From contig CAIRBL010000035.1 of the NCBI GenBank assembly GCA_903876815.1, positions 1-16,010 on the forward strand: 16,010 nt of DNA, read 5' to 3'. The position numbers and the translations under genes were made by a program. How positions within the stretch are numbered: the stretch's first letter is position 1; every line of letters begins with the position of its first letter. Shown here in pieces: positions 8,393-14,267 of the stretch. The DNA is from an uncultured bacterium (GTDB lineage: Bacteria > Patescibacteriota > Patescibacteriia > UBA1558 > GWA2-36-10). The notes below the pieces were generated by a model, which worked only from the letters and a program-made list of their open reading frames with translations, ran no database searches and had not been told where the DNA came from.

Positions 8393-8416
8393 TTGGCTAA
8401 TACTAGCTAATTTTTT
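8393..8416 (+). terminator. Rho-independent terminator after the export operon
   Basis: The stem TTGGCTA/TAGCTAA (8393-8399 with 8404-8410, one G-T pair) has the loop ATAC and is followed by six T residues. It is AT-rich and so weaker than the pilin terminator, but it is well placed between the permease stop and the hrcA promoter. Confidence 0.65.
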
Positions 8417-8423
8417 GTTATAT

Positions 8424-8450
8424 TTAGCACTCCTTGACGTAGAGTGCTAA
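8424..8450 (+). promoter_or_regulatory. CIRCE operator (HrcA binding site)
   Basis: The arms TTAGCACTC (8424-8432) and GAGTGCTAA (8442-8450) around a 9-nt spacer match the CIRCE consensus TTAGCACTC-N9-GAGTGCTAA perfectly. This is the HrcA operator, and it stands directly before hrcA itself, so the heat-shock operon should be autoregulated: HrcA, kept active by chaperones, represses until misfolded protein accumulates. The -35 hexamer of the promoter lies inside the spacer, so bound HrcA would block RNA polymerase. Confidence 0.97.
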
Positions 8451-8462
8451 ATACTATATAAT
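8434..8462 (+). promoter_or_regulatory. Sigma70-type promoter of the heat-shock operon
   Basis: TTGACG (8434-8439) and TATAAT (8457-8462) are separated by 17 bp, a near-consensus housekeeping promoter. The -35 lies in the CIRCE spacer, and the second CIRCE arm fills the promoter spacer. The expected transcription start is at or within 1-2 nt of the hrcA ATG (8469), so the hrcA message is probably leaderless. Confidence 0.88.
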
Positions 8463-8468
8463 ATTTTT

Positions 8469-9137
8469 ATGGATAGTCGACAAGATTTATTATTAAAAGC
8501 AATCGTTGAATTACACATCAATACTGCTAACGCTGTTGGCTCAAAAACATTGGTTGAGGAAGCTGACTTTGATTTGTCTGCTGCTACTGTGCGCAATGAA
8601 ATGGCTGATTTAGAAAATGCTGGCTTGATTTATCAGCCACATACTTCTTCTGGGCGCGTACCAACGATGATGGGATATCAGTATTATTTGGATAATCTAT
8701 TATCCATCCAAAAGTTATCAGAAACAGAAGAACAAAAGTTGCGCACTATTTATCAAAATGGTGTAAGAGATTTAGCGAAATATTTGGTAGAAAAAACACA
8801 ATTAGCCAGCATAATTGCCTTCGCACCATCAGATTTTTATTTTACTGGCTTGTTTAATCTTTTTTCTCAGCCAGAATTTGAAGACTACAAAATGGTTTTG
8901 TCCATGAGTCAAGTGGTTGATAGTTTGGAAAAAGCTTTGAATGGTGTTTATCATCAAATTAGTGAGCCAAAAGTTTTATTAGGGCCAAATAATCCTTTTT
9001 CTGAACATTGTTCGGTGGCTATTACTCCGCTGCAAACTAAAGATAAAGAATTATTAGCTATTTTAGGTCCAGTGAGAATGGATTATAACAAAATTTTAGG
9101 TTTATTATCTTCAGTAGTTAAAATAACAAAAGCATGA
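8469..9137 (+). CDS. hrcA: Heat-inducible transcription repressor HrcA (short form)
   Basis: The N-terminal winged helix is clear: SKTLVEEADFDLSAATVRNEMADLE and GLIYQPHTSSGRVPTMMGYQYY (about 25-72) carry the family's most conserved residues. The C-terminus LLAILGPVRMDYNKILGLLSSV also matches the family. The total is only 222 aa, against about 340 aa for Bacillus-type HrcA, so most of the central region (GAF-like core and inserted dimerisation domain) is reduced or missing. It should bind the CIRCE site just upstream and repress the grpE/hsp20/dnaK operon. The ATG at 8469 lies six bases after the -10 box with no ribosome binding site. The stop overlaps the grpE start by 4 bp (ATGA). Confidence 0.93.
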   Translation: MDSRQDLLLKAIVELHINTANAVGSKTLVEEADFDLSAATVRNEMADLENAGLIYQPHTSSGRVPTMMGYQYYLDNLLSIQKLSETEEQKLRTIYQNGVRDLAKYLVEKTQLASIIAFAPSDFYFTGLFNLFSQPEFEDYKMVLSMSQVVDSLEKALNGVYHQISEPKVLLGPNNPFSEHCSVAITPLQTKDKELLAILGPVRMDYNKILGLLSSVVKITKA

Positions 9138-9649
9138 GAGATAAAAATATAAATCAAGACCAAAACGATTTACCAGTAGATGAGGTAAAAGTTTTGACTA
9201 GGGAAGAAGAGCTTGAGAAGCAAGCAGCTGATAATTTGGCTGGTTGGAAAAAAGCTTTAGCTGATTATCAAAATTTACAAAAAGAGTCAGATAGCAAAAT
9301 TGTTGAGTTAAAAAAAATAATATTGACTGACGTTATTTTTGATCTTTTGCCAATTTTTGATAATTATAAAACTGCTATTAGGCATATTCCAGAGACAGAA
9401 GCAAAATCAGCTTGGGCAGTGGGTTTGGAGCATATTTTAAAGCTTTGGGAAAGCTTTTTGCAAGAGCATGGTATAGAAGAAATTCCAGCTCAAGATCAAG
9501 TGTTTGATCCCCATATTCATGAAACAATCGCTCAAGTAGTTGACAAAAATTTAGCTGATCAGCAAGTCGTTGAGGTCAAACAAGTTGGTTATAAAATTCA
9601 AGAGCAAGTGATTAGGCCGGCTAAAGTAGTGATTAATAATTTAGAATAA
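9134..9649 (+). CDS. grpE: Nucleotide exchange factor GrpE
   Basis: This 171-aa protein has the GrpE pattern: a charged N-terminal tail, a long coiled coil (about 25-80, containing LAGWKKALADYQNLQKES and later LTDVIFDLLPIFDNYKTAI), then the beta domain with FDPHIHETIAQV and a C-terminal GYKIQEQVIRPAKVVI. GrpE homodimers release ADP from DnaK and so reset the chaperone cycle; thermal melting of the coiled coil tunes this. The gene overlaps hrcA by 4 bp, so it is translationally coupled to it and lies under CIRCE control. DnaK and DnaJ are encoded further down the same cluster. Confidence 0.95.
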   Translation: MRDKNINQDQNDLPVDEVKVLTREEELEKQAADNLAGWKKALADYQNLQKESDSKIVELKKIILTDVIFDLLPIFDNYKTAIRHIPETEAKSAWAVGLEHILKLWESFLQEHGIEEIPAQDQVFDPHIHETIAQVVDKNLADQQVVEVKQVGYKIQEQVIRPAKVVINNLE

Positions 9650-9664
9650 ATAAAATAATAATAA

Positions 9665-9694
9665 ATCCCTGTATAAAAGGGATGGAGAAAGGAG
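9665..9694 (+). promoter_or_regulatory. Hairpin and strong Shine-Dalgarno ahead of hsp20
   Basis: The arms ATCCCT (9665-9670) and AGGGAT (9678-9683) enclose a 7-nt loop and directly abut GGAGAAAGGAG (9684-9694), which lies 8 nt before the ATG at 9703. This is the only strong ribosome binding site among the genes of the window and fixes the hsp20 start. The hairpin does not itself cover the Shine-Dalgarno. It may set its accessibility or protect a processed 5' end. Confidence 0.6.
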
Positions 9695-9702
9695 AAAAAA
9701 AT

Positions 9703-10092
9703 ATGTCATTAATACCATGGAATCCATTTTTGGACACATTTGATAACTTGGAGAATTCCAATTTTATCCCTGCTATCGATGTTTATGAAAACAAAGATAG
9801 CGTGGTGATCGAAGCCTCACTGGCTGGCATCAGGCCAGAAGATGTCAGTATTTCTGTCAAGGACGATGTTTTTTCTTTAGAAGGCTCAAGACGAGAAACT
9901 TCAGAGGTAGAAGAAAAAAATTACTACCGCAAAGAAGTTCGTACTGGTTCTTTTCATCGTTCGGTGATGCTGCCAGCTTCTGTGCAAGCAGATCTTGCTG
10001 AAGCAAATTTTGAAAATGGTTTGCTTAAGGTTATTTTACCAAAAGAGGAAAAAGCCAAGTCAAAAAATATTCAAATTCAAATTAAAAAATAA
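9703..10092 (+). CDS. Small heat shock protein, Hsp20/alpha-crystallin family
   Basis: This 129-aa protein carries the alpha-crystallin domain from about residue 20 (FIPAIDVYENKDSVVIEASLAGI) to about 120, including the signature ENGLLKVILPKEE. It begins MSLIPWNPFLD, a typical Hsp20 N-terminus, and ends in IQIQIKK, which supplies the C-terminal I-x-I motif used in oligomer assembly. Small heat-shock proteins hold unfolding proteins, ATP-independently, for refolding by DnaK/DnaJ/GrpE, and all three partners are encoded here. The ATG at 9703 is preferred over an in-frame upstream ATG at 9682, because the strong GGAGAAAGGAG lies between them at proper spacing to 9703. Confidence 0.94.
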   Translation: MSLIPWNPFLDTFDNLENSNFIPAIDVYENKDSVVIEASLAGIRPEDVSISVKDDVFSLEGSRRETSEVEEKNYYRKEVRTGSFHRSVMLPASVQADLAEANFENGLLKVILPKEEKAKSKNIQIQIKK

Positions 10093-10095
10093 TAA

Positions 10096-10458
10096 ATGTT
10101 ACATTTAAATAATAATCCTTCAAACCTCAAAATAGTTCGTCGTTGTCCGGTTTGTGCCAATGAATATAATCAGAACAAAATTCAGGTTTTAGAAGAAAGT
10201 GAGCACGGTCTATTGACTTATGTAAGTTGTCAGACTTGTGGAGCAAATTTGTTGACTAAAATATCAAGTCTAGCTCAAGGTTTAGTTGGACAAGCTATTT
10301 TGACAGATTTGCAAGCTGCTGAAGTAATGCATTTTGCTGTTGGTGATGATTTGACGGCTGATGAAGTGCTCAAGATGCAGGCAAGTATTTATAATAAACA
10401 ATTAATTAATCAATTTCGTCTAAAAAGCTTTACCAAAAAAGCAGAAGGGACAAAATAA
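10096..10458 (+). CDS. Small zinc-ribbon protein of the heat-shock operon, function unknown
   Basis: I do not recognise a named family. The 120-aa protein has two Cys-x2-Cys knuckles, CPVC (17-20) and CQTC (45-48), spaced like a zinc ribbon, with a hydrophobic strand GLLTYVSC leading into the second. The C-terminal 70 residues are predicted helical: AQGLVGQAILTDLQAAEVMHF, then a LTADEVLKMQ segment and a basic tail KSFTKKAEGTK. The gene starts 3 bp after hsp20 and ends 4 bp before dnaK, so it belongs to the operon and should be HrcA-controlled. A chaperone cofactor, a redox or zinc sensor, or an RNA-binding protein are all possible. The placement suggests a link to protein quality control, but nothing in the sequence proves it. 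Confidence 0.8.
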   Translation: MLHLNNNPSNLKIVRRCPVCANEYNQNKIQVLEESEHGLLTYVSCQTCGANLLTKISSLAQGLVGQAILTDLQAAEVMHFAVGDDLTADEVLKMQASIYNKQLINQFRLKSFTKKAEGTK

Positions 10459-10462
10459 TTTT

Positions 10463-12367
10463 ATGAGTAAAATATTAGGAATCGATTTAGGCACCACCAA
10501 CTCAGCTTTTGCTATTGTAGAAGGTGGTCAGCCAAAAATTTTGGAAAACAAAGAAGGCGCTCGCACTACCCCTTCGATAGTTTCTATTAGCAAAAGCGGT
10601 GAAAGATTGGTTGGTTTGCCAGCTAAAAGACAGGCAGTAACTAATGCTGCAAACACTATTTTTTCCGTCAAAAGATTGATTGGTCGTCGTTTTGAAGATC
10701 AAGAAGTGCAAAAAGACATCAACATCATGCCTTATAAAATTGTTAAAGGCGGCGAAGGTGTGAAAGTCACTATGGGTGATAAAGATTATAGTCCACAAGA
10801 AGTGTCGGCTATGATTTTACAAAAAATCAAAGCTGATGCGGAAAGTAGATTAGGCGAAACCATCACTGAGGCAGTTATTACTGTACCAGCTTATTTTGAT
10901 GATTCACAACGCCAAGCCACCAAAGATGCTGGTAAAATTGCCGGCTTAGAAGTCAAAAGAATTATCAATGAACCAACAGCAGCAGCTTTAGCTTACGGTT
11001 TTGATAAGAAAAAAGATCAAAAAGTGGTAGTCTATGATTTGGGTGGTGGTACTTTTGATGTTTCAGTTTTGGAAGTAGCAGCAGATACCGTAGAGGTCAA
11101 ATCTACTAATGGTGATACTCATTTGGGTGGCGACGACTTTGATCAAGTTTTGATCAATTGGATTATTGATGAATACAAAAGACAAGATGGCATTGATTTA
11201 GGCAAAGATAATTTAGCTTTACAAAGACTCAAAGAGTCAGCTGAAAAAGCTAAGATTGAATTATCTTCTTCATTGGAAACAGAAATTAACCAGCCATTTA
11301 TCACTACCGATGAAAGTGGTCCAAAACATTTGGTGATGAAATTAACTCGCGCAAAATTTGAAGAGTTAGTGAGCTCTTTGGTAGAAAAAACTTTGGAACC
11401 ATGCCGTAAAGCTTTGGCTGATGCTAAACTTGATAAATCTGCTATTGAAGAAGTGATTTTAGTTGGCGGTATGACTCGTATGCCATTGGTACAAAAAAAG
11501 GTAGAAGAATTTTTTGGTAAAAAACCAAATATTTCCGTCAACCCTGATGAAGTAGTGGCCATGGGTGCTGCTGTCCAAGCTGGTGTTTTACAAGGTGACG
11601 TCAAAGACGTGTTATTACTTGATGTTACACCACTTACTTTGGGCATTGAAACCATGGGCGGTGTACGTACACCTTTGATCGATAGAAACACAACTATCCC
11701 TACCTCAAAGAGTCAGATTTTTTCTACAGCTGCAGATAGTCAGCCAAGTGTAGAGATTCATGTTTTGCAAGGTGAAAGAGAAATGGCAGCGGACAACAAA
11801 ACTTTGGGTCGCTTTACTTTATCAGGCATTGCTCCTGCTCCTCGTGGTATTCCACAAATTGAAGTTACTTTTGATATTGATGCTAACGGTATTTTGAATG
11901 TGAAGGCTGTAGACAAGGCTACTGGTAAAGAGCAAGCTATCACTATTCAGTCATCTTCTGGTTTATCAAAAGATGAAATTGCTAAAATGCAAAAAGATGC
12001 AGAGCTTCATGCTGAGGAAGATAAAAAGAAAAAAGAAGAAGCAGAAGTCAGAAATACAGCTGACAATATGGTTTTTCAAACAGAAAAATTTATCAAAGAT
12101 AGTGGAGAGAAAATTAAAGCAGAGGATAAAACTGCCATGACAGAAAAAGTAGAGGCTTTGAAGAAAATAAAAGACAGCACAGATTTAGAGGCTATTAAAT
12201 CAGCTAGCAAAGAGCTAGAAGATTTAGTCCAAAAAATTGGCGCTGCTATGTACCAGGCAGCTTCGGCTAATACTGCTTCAGCAGAAGGACAAGCAGACCA
12301 GACTGCTAATACCAATAAAGCTGAGGAAGGTAATTTTGAAGAAGTTAAACAAGACGAAAATAAATAA
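10463..12367 (+). CDS. dnaK: Molecular chaperone DnaK (Hsp70)
   Basis: This 634-aa Hsp70 is full length. The nucleotide-binding domain (about 1-378) shows the phosphate-1 motif ILGIDLGTTNSAFAI at the start, IINEPTAAALAYGFD, VVVYDLGGGTFDVSVLEV and VILVGGMTRMPLVQ. The interdomain linker DVLLLDVTPLTLGIE begins near residue 380 and is followed by the substrate-binding beta domain (GGVRTPLIDRNTTIPTSKSQ) and the helical lid. The Ala/Asn/Glu-rich tail ends in EEVKQDENK. DnaK binds exposed hydrophobic peptides, with DnaJ stimulating ATP hydrolysis and GrpE exchanging nucleotide. It is read 4 bp after the zinc-ribbon gene, without a Shine-Dalgarno. No second CIRCE precedes it, so it depends on the hrcA promoter or on upstream read-through. 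Confidence 0.98.
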   Translation: MSKILGIDLGTTNSAFAIVEGGQPKILENKEGARTTPSIVSISKSGERLVGLPAKRQAVTNAANTIFSVKRLIGRRFEDQEVQKDINIMPYKIVKGGEGVKVTMGDKDYSPQEVSAMILQKIKADAESRLGETITEAVITVPAYFDDSQRQATKDAGKIAGLEVKRIINEPTAAALAYGFDKKKDQKVVVYDLGGGTFDVSVLEVAADTVEVKSTNGDTHLGGDDFDQVLINWIIDEYKRQDGIDLGKDNLALQRLKESAEKAKIELSSSLETEINQPFITTDESGPKHLVMKLTRAKFEELVSSLVEKTLEPCRKALADAKLDKSAIEEVILVGGMTRMPLVQKKVEEFFGKKPNISVNPDEVVAMGAAVQAGVLQGDVKDVLLLDVTPLTLGIETMGGVRTPLIDRNTTIPTSKSQIFSTAADSQPSVEIHVLQGEREMAADNKTLGRFTLSGIAPAPRGIPQIEVTFDIDANGILNVKAVDKATGKEQAITIQSSSGLSKDEIAKMQKDAELHAEEDKKKKEEAEVRNTADNMVFQTEKFIKDSGEKIKAEDKTAMTEKVEALKKIKDSTDLEAIKSASKELEDLVQKIGAAMYQAASANTASAEGQADQTANTNKAEEGNFEEVKQDENK

Positions 12368-12393
12368 TCAAGATTTTATTAATTATTAGTGAT

Positions 12394-12414
12394 TACCCAG
12401 GCTTAGCCTGGGTA
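12394..12414 (+). repeat. 9-bp perfect hairpin between dnaK and dnaJ
   Basis: The arms TACCCAGGC and GCCTGGGTA pair perfectly around the loop TTA. No T-tract follows, so it is not a standard terminator. It could be a processing or stability element between dnaK and dnaJ. Confidence 0.8.
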
Positions 12415-12428
12415 GTTGCTTTGCAACT
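12414..12428 (+). repeat. Small hairpin with GC-TTT-GC tip abutting the dnaJ start
   Basis: The arms AGTTGC and GCAACT pair around TTT. The last base of the hairpin immediately precedes the dnaJ ATG (12429), where a ribosome binding site would otherwise lie. Its first A is shared with the preceding hairpin, so only 5 bp form if both fold. It has the same tip as the palindromes near 14352, 15636 and 15860. Confidence 0.7.
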
Positions 12429-13523
12429 ATGTCCAAAGATTACTACAAAATATTAGGCGTAAACAAATCAGCTTCGGCTGAGGAGATTAAGAAAGCTTTT
12501 CGTAAGCTTGCTCATGAACACCATCCAGATAAAACCAATGGTAATGCAGAAAAGTTTAAAGAAATCAATGAAGCATATCAGGTTTTAGGTGACAGTCAAA
12601 AACGTTCACAGTATGATCAGTTTGGCAGCGCTTACCAAAATCAAGCAGGTGGTGGTGCTTATGGCAATCCTTTTGCTCAAGGTTTTTCTGGTTTTCAAGG
12701 AGCTCAAGGTATGGATTTTGATTTAGGAGATATTTTTGGTAGTTTCTTTGGTGGTCAAGCCGGTGGTCGCTCTACTCAAAGTCAAAGAGGTGCAGATTTG
12801 GAAGTAAATTTAGAAATTTCTTTAAAAGATGCTGTTTTTGGTGTGAGTAAAAATATTACTTTAAATAAAAAAGTAAAATGTAAGGCCTGCCACGGTAATG
12901 GTGCTAAAAATGGTGAAGCATTTACTACTTGTAATACTTGTCATGGCTCTGGTCATGTGACTGCTACTATTTTAGGGCAGTTTCGTACGCAAACTATTTG
13001 TCCAGAATGTCGTGGTCAAGGCAAAATTATCAAAGAAAAATGTTCTCAGTGTAGTGGTCAAGGTATTTTGCACAAACAAGAAGATATTAAGGTTGAAATT
13101 CCCGGTGGCATTGATACTGGTCAGTCTATTCGTTTGAGTGGCCAAGGAGATGCAGGCGCTAGTGGTGCGCATGCTGGTGATTTGTATATCAATATTATTG
13201 TGCAGAATGAAAATGGTTTTGTCAGACAAGATTTTGATTTGTTGACCACTAATCAAATTTCTTTTGCAACAGCTGCTCTAGGCGGTGAAGTTGATGTCAA
13301 AACTATTGATGGTAAGGTGAAGCTCAAGATTCCAAGTGGCACACCAAGTGGCAAGCAGTTTATTTTGCGTGGTAAGGGCGTGACAAAGCTAAAAAGTCGC
13401 GGTCGAGGAGATCAGATTGTCAAAATAGAAATTGCTGTACCAAATAAGCTAAATGGCAAGCAAAAAGCCTTGATAGAGCAATTAGACAAGGAATTAGGCG
13501 ATAAAAAGTCTTGGTGGGCTTAA
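12429..13523 (+). CDS. dnaJ: Co-chaperone DnaJ (Hsp40)
   Basis: This 364-aa type I DnaJ has an N-terminal J domain (1-70) with the HPD tripeptide at 32-34, a Gly/Phe-rich linker (about 72-112: GGGAYGNPFAQGFSGFQG), and four CxxCxGxG zinc-binding repeats (about 151-213: CKACHGNG, CNTCHGSG, CPECRGQG, CSQCSGQG). A C-terminal beta-rich substrate-binding region follows, with VEIPGGIDTGQSIRLSGQGDAG and LKIPSGTPSGKQFILRGKG. It delivers clients to DnaK and stimulates its ATPase through the HPD motif. The gene is separated from dnaK by 61 bp that hold two hairpins, an unusually large gap for this compact cluster, so its expression may be uncoupled from dnaK. Confidence 0.97.
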   Translation: MSKDYYKILGVNKSASAEEIKKAFRKLAHEHHPDKTNGNAEKFKEINEAYQVLGDSQKRSQYDQFGSAYQNQAGGGAYGNPFAQGFSGFQGAQGMDFDLGDIFGSFFGGQAGGRSTQSQRGADLEVNLEISLKDAVFGVSKNITLNKKVKCKACHGNGAKNGEAFTTCNTCHGSGHVTATILGQFRTQTICPECRGQGKIIKEKCSQCSGQGILHKQEDIKVEIPGGIDTGQSIRLSGQGDAGASGAHAGDLYINIIVQNENGFVRQDFDLLTTNQISFATAALGGEVDVKTIDGKVKLKIPSGTPSGKQFILRGKGVTKLKSRGRGDQIVKIEIAVPNKLNGKQKALIEQLDKELGDKKSWWA

Positions 13524-13537
13524 AATCAAGGCAATAG

Positions 13538-13566
13538 TTGACTAATTAGGCGCTTTAGTTTATAAT
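13538..13566 (+). promoter_or_regulatory. Sigma70-type promoter of tRNA-Thr / rpmG
   Basis: TTGACT (13538-13543), a 17-bp spacer and TATAAT (13561-13566) form a near-consensus promoter. The expected start is about 13573, 17 bp before the mature tRNA-Thr 5' end. It probably also drives rpmG and tRNA-Trp, as no other clear promoter or terminator intervenes. Confidence 0.85.
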
Positions 13567-13589
13567 CTAGTCTGTTATTTAGATAATAG

Positions 13590-13665
13590 GCCGAGATAGC
13601 TCAGTTGGTAGAGCTACAGTTTTGTAAACTGTGGGTCGCAGGTTCGAGTCCTGTTCTCGGCTCCA
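13590..13665 (+). tRNA. trnT: tRNA-Thr (TGT anticodon)
   Basis: A 76-nt cloverleaf can be folded by eye. The acceptor GCCGAGA/TCTCGGC pairs perfectly, the D stem is GCTC/GAGC, the anticodon stem ACAGT/ACTGT carries the loop TTTGTAA (anticodon TGT, reading ACA), and the T arm is GCAGG-TTCGAGT-CCTGT. The CCA end is encoded in the gene. It has its own strong promoter and lies just upstream of rpmG. Confidence 0.96.
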
Positions 13666-13704
13666 TTCCTTATTTATTAGATTAAATTATTAAATACAAT
13701 TCAG

Positions 13705-13860
13705 ATGTCACAAGATTTTTTAGCTAAATTAGAATGTACTGTTTGTCATAATATCAATTATCATTCTCATCGCAATAAAAAAACATTGAAAGAGAGATTG
13801 GAAATGAAAAAGCATTGTAATAAATGCAAAAAACATACAGCGCATAAAGAGACAAAATAA
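13705..13860 (+). CDS. rpmG: Ribosomal protein bL33
   Basis: This 51-aa protein is a zinc-type (C+) bL33 of the large ribosomal subunit. It has CTVC (11-14) followed by NINYHSHRNKK, the RLEMKKHCNKCKKHT core with the second pair CNKC (38-41), and the ending HTAHKETK, all matching the family closely, at normal length. The start ATG at 13705 leaves a short MSQDFLAKLE lead before the first knuckle. Its place between tRNA-Thr and tRNA-Trp matches the conserved rpmG-trnW-secE-nusG order in many bacteria. No Shine-Dalgarno is present. Confidence 0.94.
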   Translation: MSQDFLAKLECTVCHNINYHSHRNKKTLKERLEMKKHCNKCKKHTAHKETK

Positions 13861-13920
13861 CGCTTCTTACTTTTCGTGAGGGTCTTATTTTTCTAAGGGG
13901 GCGTCGTATAGTGGTAGTAC

Positions 13921-13945
13921 ATCCAGCAGCTTGCGAGCAGCTGGA
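13921..13945. repeat. Micro-palindrome A inserted in the tRNA-Trp half-copy
   Basis: A 25-nt insert whose arms CCAGCAGC and GCAGCTGG pair around TTGCGA with one A-A mismatch. The flanking tRNA dinucleotide AC occurs on both sides (13919-13920 and 13946-13947) but only once at the corresponding place in the intact tRNA, so the insert is bounded by a 2-bp direct duplication. Confidence 0.82.
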
Positions 13946-13957
13946 ACAAGGGTCTCC

Positions 13958-13983
13958 ATCCCGCCCCTCGCGAGGAGCGGGAT
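13958..13983. repeat. Micro-palindrome B inserted at the anticodon of the tRNA-Trp half-copy
   Basis: A 26-nt near-perfect palindrome: outer arms ATCCCGC and GCGGGAT, inner palindrome CCTCGCGAGG, with a single C-A mismatch between them. It is flanked by CC on both sides (13956-13957 and 13984-13985) where the intact tRNA has CC once, again a 2-bp duplication. The insertion point falls within the CCA anticodon. Confidence 0.82.
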
Positions 13984-14019
13984 CCAAAACCATATATAAC
14001 TTTTTGAAGAAAAGTGATT

Positions 14020-14262
14020 ATGTATTACGTGTATATTTTAAAATTATACAGTGGTAAATTTTATATAGGCTATACTCAAGATCTCAAGAGAAGGTTGAGC
14101 GAACATAAAGATCGTAAAAGTTATTTTGTTGGTAGAGAAAAAAGTTTTAAACTAGTATATTTTGAAGCTTTTAATAATATTGATTTAGCCAAGCAAAGAG
14201 AGCGGAATTTAAAAAATTATGGTTCCGCCTATAAGGAATTATTAAAAAGAATAAATATTTAA
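14020..14262 (+). CDS. GIY-YIG endonuclease domain protein (UPF0213/YhbQ-like)
   Basis: This 80-aa protein is a complete minimal GIY-YIG domain: MYYVYILKL supplies the GIY-equivalent strand (VYI at 4-6), FYIGYTQ the YIG (15-17), LKRRLSEH the conserved Arg (24/25) and His 29, and LVYFEAF the catalytic metal-binding Glu 49, followed by AKQRERNLK and a C-terminal helix. The ATG at 14020 is preferred to an in-frame GTG at 14014 because the domain begins directly there. Such stand-alone proteins are widespread in Patescibacteria, with poorly known function; relatives include repair nucleases and homing endonucleases. Here the gene sits alone between a tRNA-Trp half-copy and the intact tRNA-Trp, as if carried on a small mobile cassette. 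That mobility is inferred from context. Confidence 0.9.
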   Translation: MYYVYILKLYSGKFYIGYTQDLKRRLSEHKDRKSYFVGREKSFKLVYFEAFNNIDLAKQRERNLKNYGSAYKELLKRINI

Positions 14263-14267
14263 TTTAA

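Larger units (their letters stand above)
13897..13991 (+). pseudogene. tRNA-Trp 5' half-copy interrupted by two palindromes
   Basis: Bases 1-40 of the intact tRNA-Trp at 14268 are repeated here in three blocks: 13897-13920 (part of a 27-bp identity that starts at 13894), 13946-13957 and 13984-13991. Two GC-rich palindromes (13921-13945 and 13958-13983) separate them. The copy stops just past the anticodon region, lacks the T arm and the 3' acceptor strand, and cannot make a tRNA. With the intact gene it brackets the GIY-YIG gene as direct repeats 371 bp apart. Confidence 0.85.

Noticed and set aside
9682..9702. Upstream ATG for hsp20.
   Set aside because: It would translate through the strong Shine-Dalgarno; ATG 9703 has ideal spacing to it and gives the usual Hsp20 N-terminus.
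11143..11691. Long antisense frame within dnaK, and similar frames opposite pilM, dnaJ and the fusion protein.
   Set aside because: They lie fully inside strongly conserved genes and have no domain-like sequence or independent start signals.
13897..13970. A second functional tRNA at the half-copy, since CGCCCCT in palindrome B could pair with GGGGGCG.
   Set aside because: No T arm or normal anticodon arm can be formed. The exact match of the remaining blocks to tRNA-Trp shows an interrupted copy instead.
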